Source: Bacilli bacterium (GTDB lineage Bacteria > Bacillota_I > Bacilli_A > RF39 > UBA660). From it: a DNA stretch of 64,000 bases. Below the pieces are notes generated by a model. That model worked only from the letters and a program-made list of their open reading frames with translations. It had not been told where the DNA came from and did no database searches. A program made the position numbers and the translations under genes. Where the stretch lies: positions 1 to 64,000 of the forward strand of contig JAEENX010000025.1 in NCBI GenBank assembly GCA_016283935.1, written 5' to 3'. Positions 18,177 through 26,079 of the stretch are shown here, piece by piece; within the stretch, counting starts at the first letter, position 1; every line of letters starts with the position of its first letter.

Positions 18177-18202
18177 AACATGGATATTATCCATGTTTTT
18201 TT
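18176..18202 (+). terminator. Intrinsic terminator of the P-type ATPase gene
   Basis: AAACATGGAT/ATCCATGTTT, loop ATT, T7 run. Confidence 0.85.
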
Positions 18203-18270
18203 ATGTAAATTAAAAGGTAATTAAGTGTTATATATTATTTATGTATATTATAATTAATATAGGTGATTAT

Positions 18271-19368
18271 ATGGAAATCAGAAAATTGAATGGAAAAGAT
18301 ATTCAAGAAATAATAATTGGAGCTAATCCTGAAAGAGGTTTTAATTTTCCTTTTACTTTATTAGTACCAGTAGATTTATGTGATGATTATTATATGATAT
18401 ATAAATGTAATTTACCTAAGAATTATATTAAGGGGAGTAATAGTTTAGAAGAAATACAAAAAAAGACTTTAGAAGATAAAGGAAATATTGATCCAATAGA
18501 TAAACATTTTTTATGTGAATTGGATTTTCCACTTTTAGTTCCAGCTATTCCAAGAGGATATGAGTGGAGACCTAATTTTTTAGGTAAAGATTTTATACAT
18601 GGAATAAATTTTATAGATGAAAGAGATGATATTCTTGATAAAGATAAATATGTAGGTTTGCCTGAACAAATTAAGAATATGATTCAATATGGATTAGAAA
18701 TATTAAATGATATGAAACCAATTATTCATAATAAGGCAATTATAACTGGTTATTCTGAAGGTGCTAAATGTGCATCTCATTTTGCACTTTTGCATCCGGA
18801 AACAATTGAAGCAGTAGTAGCAGGTGGAACAGGTGGAGCAATGTCTATGCCTATAAAAGAAAAAAATGGATATGAATTTATATATCCAACTGGTATAGCT
18901 GATTTACCTTATTTTGATGAAGAAGAATATAGAAAGATAGCTTTCTTCTATTATATGGGAGATAAAGATGTAACAGATTCAGCTGCTCCATATTTTGATG
19001 ATGTTCATTATATAGATGAAAATGGAGAAGATAGAATCTTATGTGATGTAAATGGTAACCATATACCAGCAGTTGATGAATATGGTAGACAAGTATTTAA
19101 ATTAGACGAAAATGGTAATTATACAGCAAAATATTCTTTATTTACTGATTCAGAAGTAAATGCTATATGTAAGGTATTTGGTGCTGAAACACAAGATAGA
19201 TTTGTTAATCAATCTAATCAGTTAAAAGAATTAGGTTTAAATGTTATGTGCAAAAAATATCCTGGTGATCATCATACAGTATTTGACAACAAAGAGGAAA
19301 TAAAGAAAGATATAGATAATTTCTTAGGAGAAGTATTAAATAAAACTAGTGGAAAACAAATGAAATAA
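18271..19368 (+). CDS. Alpha/beta-hydrolase-fold protein
   Basis: 365 residues. GYSEGAKCA (about 161-169) is the nucleophile elbow with a candidate catalytic Ser. GDKDVTDSAA (about 230) offers the acid, and GDHHTVFD (about 334) supplies the His near the C-terminus. A Pro-rich N-terminal region (LLVPAIPRG) lies near the expected oxyanion strand, and there is a long lid-like insertion of Asp/Gly-rich strands between acid and His (about 240-300). No signal peptide, so intracellular. Substrate unknown. The in-frame ATG at 18241 lies at or before the -10 (TATAAT 18249-18254); ATG 18271 follows AGGTGAT. Confidence 0.75.
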   Translation: MEIRKLNGKDIQEIIIGANPERGFNFPFTLLVPVDLCDDYYMIYKCNLPKNYIKGSNSLEEIQKKTLEDKGNIDPIDKHFLCELDFPLLVPAIPRGYEWRPNFLGKDFIHGINFIDERDDILDKDKYVGLPEQIKNMIQYGLEILNDMKPIIHNKAIITGYSEGAKCASHFALLHPETIEAVVAGGTGGAMSMPIKEKNGYEFIYPTGIADLPYFDEEEYRKIAFFYYMGDKDVTDSAAPYFDDVHYIDENGEDRILCDVNGNHIPAVDEYGRQVFKLDENGNYTAKYSLFTDSEVNAICKVFGAETQDRFVNQSNQLKELGLNVMCKKYPGDHHTVFDNKEEIKKDIDNFLGEVLNKTSGKQMK

Positions 19369-19381
19369 TATATAAAATATA

Positions 19382-19409
19382 TTGACAAATAATTTATATT
19401 TGATATAAT
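19382..19409 (+). promoter_or_regulatory. Promoter of the infC-rpmI-rplT operon
   Basis: Consensus TTGACA, 16-bp spacer, TATAAT; transcription predicted near 19416, followed by the L20 leader. Confidence 0.85.
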
Positions 19410-19415
19410 CATATT

Positions 19416-19565
19416 GTTTTAAAAAGGAAAGCGATGTATCCACATCCACCCGAGATCAGATAGTACTGGGTAAAGAGCCAAATAGAAAATAAATATAATT
19501 AAAGTATTAATTAGAGTTATTTTATAAGAGGTTTCAAAGGTGGATACGTAAGTATTCACTTTTTA
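19416..19565 (+). ncRNA. Ribosomal protein L20 leader (transcription attenuator)
   Basis: About 150 nt between the promoter and infC. GTATCCAC (19436-19443) can pair with GTGGATAC (19540-19547) as an antiterminator. Alternatively GTGGATAC pairs with GTATTCAC (19552-19559) across loop GTAA, followed by T5, forming a terminator. The two pairings are mutually exclusive. In Bacillus the infC leader is attenuated by L20, the product of the third gene; the same logic is inferred here. The L20 contact site was not mapped. Confidence 0.85.
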
Positions 19566-19591
19566 ATTGAAAAATATTGGAGGTGCTTACC

Positions 19592-20149
19592 ATAGCAAAT
19601 TTTAACAATAAGAAAAATGATGATTTACCTATTAATGATAGAATAAGAGTTCCTGAACTTATGCTTATAGGACCTAATGGAGAACAAATGGGTACAAAAC
19701 CTTTAGCATTCGCAATGCAAATTGCAACAGCTGCTGGTTTAGACTTAGTTCTTATGAATCCTGGAGCAGATAGACCAGTTGGAAAGATCATGGACTATAA
19801 TAAGTTCAAATATGAAAAGAACAAAAAAGCTAAAGATGCATTAAAGAGACAAAGAGAAAACAACAAAGATATGAAAGAATATCAATTATCATTAAAGATT
19901 GATGTTCATGATTTTGAAACTAGAAGAAAAAATGCAAGAGAATATCTTGAAAAAGGTCATAAGATAAAAGTTACTATCAGATTTAGAGGTAGAGAAATGG
20001 CTTTTACTGATCAAGGTAAAGATGTAATGCAAAGATTCTTTGAAGCATTAGAAGAAGTATGTACTATCGAAAGCAATCCATCATTAGAAGGTAGAACAAT
20101 GACAATGATATTAGCACCTAAAAAAGAGAAAGAAGTAGGAGGAAATTAA
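19592..20149 (+). CDS. infC: Translation initiation factor IF-3, apparent AUA start
   Basis: 185 residues. IF3 binds 30S, prevents premature 50S joining and checks the start codon. PNGEQMG, the long linker helix and KIKVTIRFRGREMAF are conserved. The ORF-track TTG (19577) and the GTG (19583) lie in or before the SD GGAGGTG. With 6-nt spacing the in-frame codon is ATA at 19592, giving MANFNNKK. Non-canonical starts on infC (AUU in E. coli and Bacillus) let IF3 repress its own synthesis, so an AUA start fits the family. First gene of the L20-controlled operon. Confidence 0.9.
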   Translation: MANFNNKKNDDLPINDRIRVPELMLIGPNGEQMGTKPLAFAMQIATAAGLDLVLMNPGADRPVGKIMDYNKFKYEKNKKAKDALKRQRENNKDMKEYQLSLKIDVHDFETRRKNAREYLEKGHKIKVTIRFRGREMAFTDQGKDVMQRFFEALEEVCTIESNPSLEGRTMTMILAPKKEKEVGGN

Positions 20150-20150
20150 T

Positions 20151-20339
20151 ATGCCAAAACAAAAAACACATAAAGCAACTGCAAAAGTTTTAAACAAACA
20201 TAAAAGTGGATTAATCACTTACAAAAAATCAGGTGGTAACCACCAAACTGCTGGAGATTCATCTAAGCAAATAAGACAAAGAAGAAGAAAAGGACAATTA
20301 GCGAAAGGAATAGCAGATAGACTTAAAAAAGTTATCTAG
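20151..20339 (+). CDS. rpmI: 50S ribosomal protein L35
   Basis: 62 residues, basic; starts MPKQKTHKATAKV and contains the Lys/Arg-rich core RQRRRKGQLAKG typical of bL35. One base separates it from the infC stop, and SD AGGAGG lies inside the end of infC, so translation is coupled. Middle gene of infC-rpmI-rplT. Confidence 0.95.
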   Translation: MPKQKTHKATAKVLNKHKSGLITYKKSGGNHQTAGDSSKQIRQRRRKGQLAKGIADRLKKVI

Positions 20340-20356
20340 TTATAAGGTGATGTAAG

Positions 20357-20902
20357 ATGACAAGAGTTAAAGGCGGAAACGTAGCTAAAAATAGAAGAAG
20401 AAAAGTATTAAAAGCTGCAAAAGGATATTTTGGATCTAAACATAGATTATATAAAACAGCTCAAGAACAATTATTCCATTCAGGAGTTTATGCTTATAGA
20501 GATAGAAAAGCAAACAAGAGAAACTTCAGAAAATTATGGATTACAAGAATCAATGCTGCTTGTAGAATGAATGATATTTCTTATTCAAGATTTATCTCAG
20601 GATTATCAAAAGCTGGTGTAGAAATCAATAGAAAGATGTTAGCTGAAATCGCTATCGATAACGCTACATTATTTACTTCTTATGTAAATATTGCTAAAGA
20701 TGCATTAGCTGGTAAATCAGTTGCTGCTAAAGCTGAAAAAGCAAACAAAGAAGTAGCTAAAGCTGAAAAAGAATCTTCAGTTGAAAACACTGATATTTCT
20801 AAATTATCTGTTGCTGAATTAAGAGAAATGGCTACAGCTAATGGTATTGAAGGCGCTGCTTCAATGAAAAAAGCTGAATTAGTAGAAGCTTTAAATAAGT
20901 AA
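20357..20902 (+). CDS. rplT: 50S ribosomal protein L20 with C-terminal Rho_N/SAP-like extension
   Basis: 181 residues; bL20 is normally about 118. Residues 1-118 are standard L20 ([40 protein letters not shown]), which binds 23S rRNA early in 50S assembly and should also control the leader upstream. A linker rich in Ala/Lys/Glu (about 119-145) then leads to a ~35-residue domain, [18 protein letters not shown] through [11 protein letters not shown]. This matches the helix-extension-helix Rho N-terminal/SAP-like fold known to bind nucleic acid. The frame is continuous, so the tail is genuinely encoded. Confidence 0.93.
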   Translation: MTRVKGGNVAKNRRRKVLKAAKGYFGSKHRLYKTAQEQLFHSGVYAYRDRKANKRNFRKLWITRINAACRMNDISYSRFISGLSKAGVEINRKMLAEIAIDNATLFTSYVNIAKDALAGKSVAAKAEKANKEVAKAEKESSVENTDISKLSVAELREMATANGIEGAASMKKAELVEALNK

Positions 20903-20903
20903 T

Positions 20904-20934
20904 AAAAAGGGTATAAAAAATATACCCTTTTTTT
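20904..20934 (+). terminator. Intrinsic terminator of the infC operon
   Basis: AAAAAGGGTATA/TATACCCTTTTT, loop A5, T run. Confidence 0.88.
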
Positions 20935-21002
20935 GTTGTAAAATTCATGTAATTATATGTATTAATATTTTTATATTTTATATAATAAATTAGGTGATAT
21001 TA

Positions 21003-21551
21003 ATGATTAGAACATATGTGGGTCCAATGTTCAGTGGAAAGTCAGACTCATTGATTACAATTTACAACAAAATATGGAACAAAAAGCTTGTTTTAGCTTT
21101 TAAACCTAAATGTGATTCTAGAGATGGAGCATCAATAAAATCTAAGAATTATGATGTTGAAATACCAGCTATTTATATTAAAGATTTAAAAGAAATTAAG
21201 AAACATATAAAGGGTAAAAATATACATACTATTTTTATTGATGAAGCTCAATTTTTAACAGGTGATGTTAAAGAATTAGTCAAATTATCAGTAGTAGATG
21301 AAATTGATTTCTATATTGCTGGCTTAAATATGACAAGTGAACAAAAACCATTCGGTATTATGCCTGAAATATTAGCTGTATCTGATACAGTACATACTAT
21401 AACTGGTTTTTGCCAAGAATGTAATAAACCTTCAACTTTTACATATTATGAAGCTAAAAAGAAAGAAGATGTATTAGTAGGAGATGAAGGATATATATCT
21501 TTATGTCAAAGATGTTTAAAAAAACATATGTTGAAAGGAAAAAAGAAATAA
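21003..21551 (+). CDS. tdk: Thymidine kinase
   Basis: 182 residues, type II thymidine kinase phosphorylating thymidine to dTMP with ATP. Seen: Walker A GPMFSGKSD, DEAQF (Walker B), the substrate lasso region after GLNMTSEQKPFG, and zinc-binding CQECN and CQRC pairs. The GTG at 20994 is inside SD GGTGAT; ATG 21003 chosen, giving MIRTYVGP. A TATAAT lies at 20981-20986. The stop overlaps the start of the thymidylate kinase gene (TAATG), giving a thymidine-salvage pair. Confidence 0.93.
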   Translation: MIRTYVGPMFSGKSDSLITIYNKIWNKKLVLAFKPKCDSRDGASIKSKNYDVEIPAIYIKDLKEIKKHIKGKNIHTIFIDEAQFLTGDVKELVKLSVVDEIDFYIAGLNMTSEQKPFGIMPEILAVSDTVHTITGFCQECNKPSTFTYYEAKKKEDVLVGDEGYISLCQRCLKKHMLKGKKK

Positions 21552-22375
21552 TGAGTTTAGGAAAAGTTATTGTTATTGAAGGAACAGATTGTAGTGGTAA
21601 AGAAACACAAAGTAAAATGTTGATAACTAAATTATCTAGAAATGGAGAAAAAACACATTATTTATGTTATCCAGATTATGATACTCCAACAGGTAAAATA
21701 ATTGGATTACCATATTTAGGTAAATCTTATATTGCTGAAGATTTTGTTAGAGCAACAAGAGAAAAAGTAATAGAAAGATTACATGAAAAGAATAAAGAAA
21801 TTTCAGATGATGTAGTTGATTCGGTTTTAGAATCTGTATCAGCTGAATTAGGACATGGTTGGTTCCCAGAAGGAGCACCTCAAGTACCTGGTAAGATTGC
21901 ATCTTTATATTACACAGCAGATCGTGCATACAATAAACATAAGATAGATGAAATTGTTTCTACAGGTGATAATGTTATTCTTGATAGATATGTATATTCT
22001 AACTTTGCACATCAAGGTGGAAAATTGGAAAATGATCAAGATAGACATGATATGTATGAATGGTTATATGATTTAGAATTTAATAAGATGGAATTAAATG
22101 AACCTGATATTAAAATATTCTTACATATGCCTACTGAATATGCTGCACTTTTAAAAGCTTTAAGAGAAGAAAAATTAGATGAGCATGAACAAAACGGAGA
22201 ATATCTAAAGAGAGCAGAAAATGCATATGTAGAAGTGGCTAATTTATATGGATTTATTACTATTGAATGTGTTAGAAATATGGATGGTCCTGTGTCGTTA
22301 GAAAACATTAAAACTAAAGAAGAAATTAACGAAGAATTGTATGAAATTGTAAAGAAAAAAATGGATGAAAAATAA
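21551..22375 (+). CDS. tmk: Thymidylate kinase-like protein (long form)
   Basis: 274 residues; usual bacterial Tmk is ~210. Seen: P-loop EGTDCSGKETQSK, the DRYVYSN motif (DRY/H in Tmk) and a C-terminal NMP-kinase core. It should convert dTMP to dTDP, the step after Tdk. The extra length lies between the P-loop and DRY (about 50-125), a longer LID/substrate region seen in some Bacillota paralogues. The ORF-track start (21503) lies inside tdk; ATG 21551 overlaps the tdk stop by one base, so coupled. I cannot exclude another deoxynucleotide monophosphate as substrate. Confidence 0.85.
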   Translation: MSLGKVIVIEGTDCSGKETQSKMLITKLSRNGEKTHYLCYPDYDTPTGKIIGLPYLGKSYIAEDFVRATREKVIERLHEKNKEISDDVVDSVLESVSAELGHGWFPEGAPQVPGKIASLYYTADRAYNKHKIDEIVSTGDNVILDRYVYSNFAHQGGKLENDQDRHDMYEWLYDLEFNKMELNEPDIKIFLHMPTEYAALLKALREEKLDEHEQNGEYLKRAENAYVEVANLYGFITIECVRNMDGPVSLENIKTKEEINEELYEIVKKKMDEK

Positions 22376-22401
22376 TTGGCTAAATAATAGCCAATTTTTT
22401 T
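22374..22401 (+). terminator. Intrinsic terminator of tdk-tmk
   Basis: AATTGGCTA/TAGCCAATT, loop AATAA, T7 run. It isolates the housekeeping pair from the type IV secretion locus. Confidence 0.85.
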
Positions 22402-22432
22402 GATTTTACTTAACATTTTTCATACATTTTGG

Positions 22433-22462
22433 TTGATAATAAAGTGTATTTTATATTATAAT
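22433..22462 (+). promoter_or_regulatory. Promoter of the type IV secretion operon
   Basis: TTGATA, 18-bp spacer, TATAAT; start predicted near 22469. Just downstream TTATAGT (22465-22471) and ACTATAA (22486-22492) form an inverted repeat at the transcription start that could be an operator or 5' hairpin. Confidence 0.6.
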
Positions 22463-22520
22463 TATTATAGTGTATTATAGGGATTACTATAAATATAAAA
22501 GCAATTGGAAGTGAATAGAT

Positions 22521-25169
22521 ATGCTAATAAGCGGTGTTTTGTCTTGGGGAGCAACTTTACTCCTTGAATTAATAATGATATTTTTTGATACTACTGCATA
22601 CGGTTTAGCCATAGTAGCAATTTCTATTTTTAACGGTTTAGCACGTATGGATTTCTTCTCGACTAAAGCAGGAGCTGCAATTTATACTGATATAACTAAT
22701 AGAATTTATGGCATTATTGGTATTATTATGATTTTCTTTTTCACTTATCAATTGATAATGCTTGTTATAAATCCGGATGGAGATTCTAAAACTTCATCTG
22801 CATTAGTAAAAAAACTTATCACTTCAGTTATAATGATTGCGTTCTTCCCAACACTTTACCATTACATGGCGGTGTTCCAAGAACATGTACTAACTGAAGG
22901 AACTATATTTGGTATTGTTACAGGAACTGCTTCTGGCGGTGATTCTGATTCGATGGGTAGAAATACAGCACTGATTGTTTATCTATCTATGTACCATCCT
23001 GCAGGTGGAGGATATCAATCTCTGGTTGATTCTGATTCGATGGATGAAAATGGAAATATAAGCGTTAAAACTGCACAAGAATGCTATGATGATATTCATG
23101 CAGATGGTGGCGAGGGAGCAAGCCTCGATACATGTCAAAAGTGGGTTGATGCTGTTACAGATTTTAAAAATAAATCAGCTAAATCTAGCATAGGAATTTT
23201 TGGAGGTATTACAGCGTTTACTTTAAATCTTGATTTGACACACACTGTGTTTGAAGAGGGCGGTAGCGAATACATGATAATCATCACATTTGTTTGTGGA
23301 TTCGTATTAGCTTGGTATTATATATCTTATGCAATAGATTTGGGTTACAGAACTATTAAATTGGGATTCTTACAAATTATAAGCCCTGCACCTTTAGTAA
23401 TGAGAATTTTCCCTAAAACTGATGGTGCATATAAAAAGTGGAGACATCAAATGTTTGTGACTTATATGGAAATATTTGTTAGAGTTGCAATTATTGCTTT
23501 CCAAATAGTTATTATTCAAGTAATACCAACTGTAATTAAAGGATTATTTTCAACTTTATTAATGAGCAAATTCTACATTGGATTTGGTGTAGTTGCAATG
23601 ATCTTTGGTATTATGAAGTTTGGTAAAGAATTACCAAAACTAGTTAAAGATATGTTCAGTAATGGTAGTGGATTACTTGATGGTATTGATTGGAAACCAG
23701 GATTCAGAAGAAGAATGAGAGCCGGTGGACAAGAACTTATTGGATATGGAAAGAAAGCCGCTGCTTGGACTAAGAAGAAAGTTGATGGAGCAATTTCACT
23801 TCCTGGTAAAGTTAAAAAATTCACTAGAGGTGTTGGCGGTATTATTGGTGGAGCAAAAACAGGAAGAAACTCATGGAATAATGCTAATCCAGCTGCTACA
23901 GGAATTAGTAAAGCTATTGGTAATATTGCTGGTAGCGTAAAAGGTGGAATATCTGCTTATAATGCATCACAACATATTAGTTCTAAGGCTACACCGGATC
24001 AAGCGCAAAAATTAATGCATGATGCTGCTTCAAGTGCTGGTGGCTCATTGAAAATTAAAAATCTTGCTCAAATGATTAAGGATCGTTCAATTGAATTGGA
24101 AGCTGAAGAAACAATGAGTACTCGTAGAAAAGTAGTTAGAGATGCAAGCAACAATAATAAAGCTCATACTGACTATTTTGATGAAAAAACAGGTGTAAAA
24201 GATATGATATCAAATATCGAAGACTTGAAAAATCAAGCACTAGATAATTTGGCTCAATCAGCGGATGGTACTGCAACAGGTTATACTGTTAATATGAATA
24301 CAGGTAAACGTGGAGAAGATACTGAATCATTTACAAGTGCTAAACAAATTATTGAATATTATGATCGAGCTAAACAAGATGCTCTTAAAGGAAAATTCGA
24401 GAAAAAAATTACTGATGGTATTACTGATCATAACTTTGACAAAATGGTTGAAGATATAACAGCAAGTGGTAGCAAATATGCAACTGATGTATTAAATATG
24501 GATCAATCAGATGATGTTAAGGACAAATATGCAAAAGCAATTTCTAATAAATTGTCTTCATCATTCTTTAAAGTTGCAAATGAAGTATTGAATACTAATT
24601 ATGATACTTCTATGGCACTTGATTCTATAAAGAGTACTAATCTTGAAAGAGAAACAAAGAATAGAGAATGTCAGTTGAAAAATTCTACTCTTGAAAGCGA
24701 AATAGATGCTTTACAAAAATCAATGGATCGTAAGGCTCTAGAAAAAAGATTTACAGATGAACTTGTTGGCACATATGCACCTGAAATTCTTAATGAAGAA
24801 GTAGATAAGGCTGTTAACGCTGAAATTAAAAATATTCAATCTCAAATAGCTGCTAAAAAGAGTGAAATTGCTAATAATACTAGTGAGATAAAAGATTTAT
24901 TAGATGAGAAGGCATCAACTTATATGAGTTTAGAAGATGCTAATAGATTGCTTGCTACAATTAATAGTGACCCTGAAAGTTTCTTTACAGCTCCATCATC
25001 TATGAGTGAAACAGAAGCTGAAGCTTTCCGCAAAGAAAGAGCAGAAGTTTTAAGAGATGTCAGGGAAATGGTTACTAATATGAACAAAGCTGCAAATATG
25101 GATATATTAACTGACTTTGAAGTTTATAGTGCTCCTGCTGAAGAAAGTTCTGGAGATAGTAAGAAGTAA
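22521..25169 (+). CDS. VirB6/TrbL-like polytopic type IV secretion protein with long C-terminal domain
   Basis: 882 residues. The N-terminal ~370 carry about six or seven hydrophobic segments (near 5-22, 62-84, 97-118, 245-270, 280-298, 312-335, 347-367), with a ~120-residue loop between the third and fourth, the plan of VirB6/TrbL inner-membrane channel proteins. Residues ~380-882 are soluble: basic and Gly-rich at first, later a charged coiled-coil-like region. First gene of the locus, with its own promoter. It uses TCG, GCG and CCG codons more freely than its neighbours. VirB6 assignment rests on topology and context. Confidence 0.65.
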   Translation: MLISGVLSWGATLLLELIMIFFDTTAYGLAIVAISIFNGLARMDFFSTKAGAAIYTDITNRIYGIIGIIMIFFFTYQLIMLVINPDGDSKTSSALVKKLITSVIMIAFFPTLYHYMAVFQEHVLTEGTIFGIVTGTASGGDSDSMGRNTALIVYLSMYHPAGGGYQSLVDSDSMDENGNISVKTAQECYDDIHADGGEGASLDTCQKWVDAVTDFKNKSAKSSIGIFGGITAFTLNLDLTHTVFEEGGSEYMIIITFVCGFVLAWYYISYAIDLGYRTIKLGFLQIISPAPLVMRIFPKTDGAYKKWRHQMFVTYMEIFVRVAIIAFQIVIIQVIPTVIKGLFSTLLMSKFYIGFGVVAMIFGIMKFGKELPKLVKDMFSNGSGLLDGIDWKPGFRRRMRAGGQELIGYGKKAAAWTKKKVDGAISLPGKVKKFTRGVGGIIGGAKTGRNSWNNANPAATGISKAIGNIAGSVKGGISAYNASQHISSKATPDQAQKLMHDAASSAGGSLKIKNLAQMIKDRSIELEAEETMSTRRKVVRDASNNNKAHTDYFDEKTGVKDMISNIEDLKNQALDNLAQSADGTATGYTVNMNTGKRGEDTESFTSAKQIIEYYDRAKQDALKGKFEKKITDGITDHNFDKMVEDITASGSKYATDVLNMDQSDDVKDKYAKAISNKLSSSFFKVANEVLNTNYDTSMALDSIKSTNLERETKNRECQLKNSTLESEIDALQKSMDRKALEKRFTDELVGTYAPEILNEEVDKAVNAEIKNIQSQIAAKKSEIANNTSEIKDLLDEKASTYMSLEDANRLLATINSDPESFFTAPSSMSETEAEAFRKERAEVLRDVREMVTNMNKAANMDILTDFEVYSAPAEESSGDSKK

Positions 25170-25193
25170 TAGAATAAAAAGGAAGATGATAAT

Positions 25194-25511
25194 ATGAATC
25201 GATATTTAATTCCTGCGAACTCAAAAAGATCAATGTTGATCTTGAGTATGTTTGCACCAATTGATTTGATTATTGGTGGCGTAGGTGCATTTATTTCAAT
25301 GATCTTATTCTTTATAATAAGCGTTGAAACTACCACTGATATTTTAATAGTTTTGACACCGGCGTTGATTAGCGCTGCTATGATTATACCGGTGCCAAAT
25401 CATAGAAATGTTTGGCAATTAACTGCTAACATTTTGTACTATTTTACAAATCAAAGAAAATATAGATGGAGAGGTTGGTGTATGCTACATGGCGAAGAAG
25501 GAGAACAATAA
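25194..25511 (+). CDS. PrgI/VirB3-like small membrane protein
   Basis: 105 residues with two adjacent membrane helices (about 18-42 and 48-68), after a short N-terminus, and a basic C-terminus rich in Trp/Arg/Tyr (RKYRWRGW). Size, topology and location just before the VirB4 genes match PrgI/TcpE and VirB3 proteins, which seat VirB4 at the membrane. SD AAGGAAG. The 3' end overlaps the next gene by 23 bases. Codon use is less AT-biased, like the VirB6-like gene before it. Confidence 0.65.
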   Translation: MNRYLIPANSKRSMLILSMFAPIDLIIGGVGAFISMILFFIISVETTTDILIVLTPALISAAMIIPVPNHRNVWQLTANILYYFTNQRKYRWRGWCMLHGEEGEQ

Positions 25512-26079
25512 TCAAGCTAAAAGTTGTGAAGATTGGTTACCAATAATTGATATTAAAGGTAGTTATATCGAAGTAAAAGGTGCTAATGCACTAGAAGGCA
25601 ATCAATATGTTACAGGAGTTAGAGTTGAGCCTAAAAATATATTCATTCAAGATGAATTAGTTCAATCTCAAACAATTCGTGGTTTAACTAATTTTTACAA
25701 CACACTAGATTTTGAATTCTGGTTAATGTGTTGCGATAGACCAGTAGATATTAACTTATATAAATCTCAACTTGAAATTATGTATGCTGATGCAACAAGT
25801 CAACAACAAAGAAAGTTAATTGCTGAAGATTTAAGAAAAGTTGATAAGTTTATTGGACCAGAAATTAATGCAGTTGATACAGAATTTTATATATTGTTTA
25901 AAACTTCTGTTAAACAAACTGAATTAATTCAAAAGAGAGTATCAAATATGATATCTGGTTTAGCAAGTGCTGGATTAAATTGTAGACAAATAACTGAAGA
26001 AGATATTAGAGTTTTATTAGATAGTATGTTTAATGATAGTGAAAGAGTAGAATTTGGAACGGTGATGAGTAATGTCTAA
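25489..26079 (+). CDS. VirB4 N-terminal-domain protein (separately encoded)
   Basis: 196 residues. WLPIIDIKGSYIEVKG, a strand-rich region, and the terminal FNDSERVEFG look like the N-terminal domain of VirB4/TraC-type ATPases, which contacts VirB3 and the channel. It lacks an ATPase core, which is in the following gene; 196 plus 597 residues is about the size of one full VirB4. The two frames overlap by 8 bases and the second has its own SD (GGTGAT, 5-nt spacing), so this looks like a gene split rather than a sequencing slip. Start inside the PrgI-like gene. Confidence 0.6.
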   Translation: MAKKENNNQAKSCEDWLPIIDIKGSYIEVKGANALEGNQYVTGVRVEPKNIFIQDELVQSQTIRGLTNFYNTLDFEFWLMCCDRPVDINLYKSQLEIMYADATSQQQRKLIAEDLRKVDKFIGPEINAVDTEFYILFKTSVKQTELIQKRVSNMISGLASAGLNCRQITEEDIRVLLDSMFNDSERVEFGTVMSNV

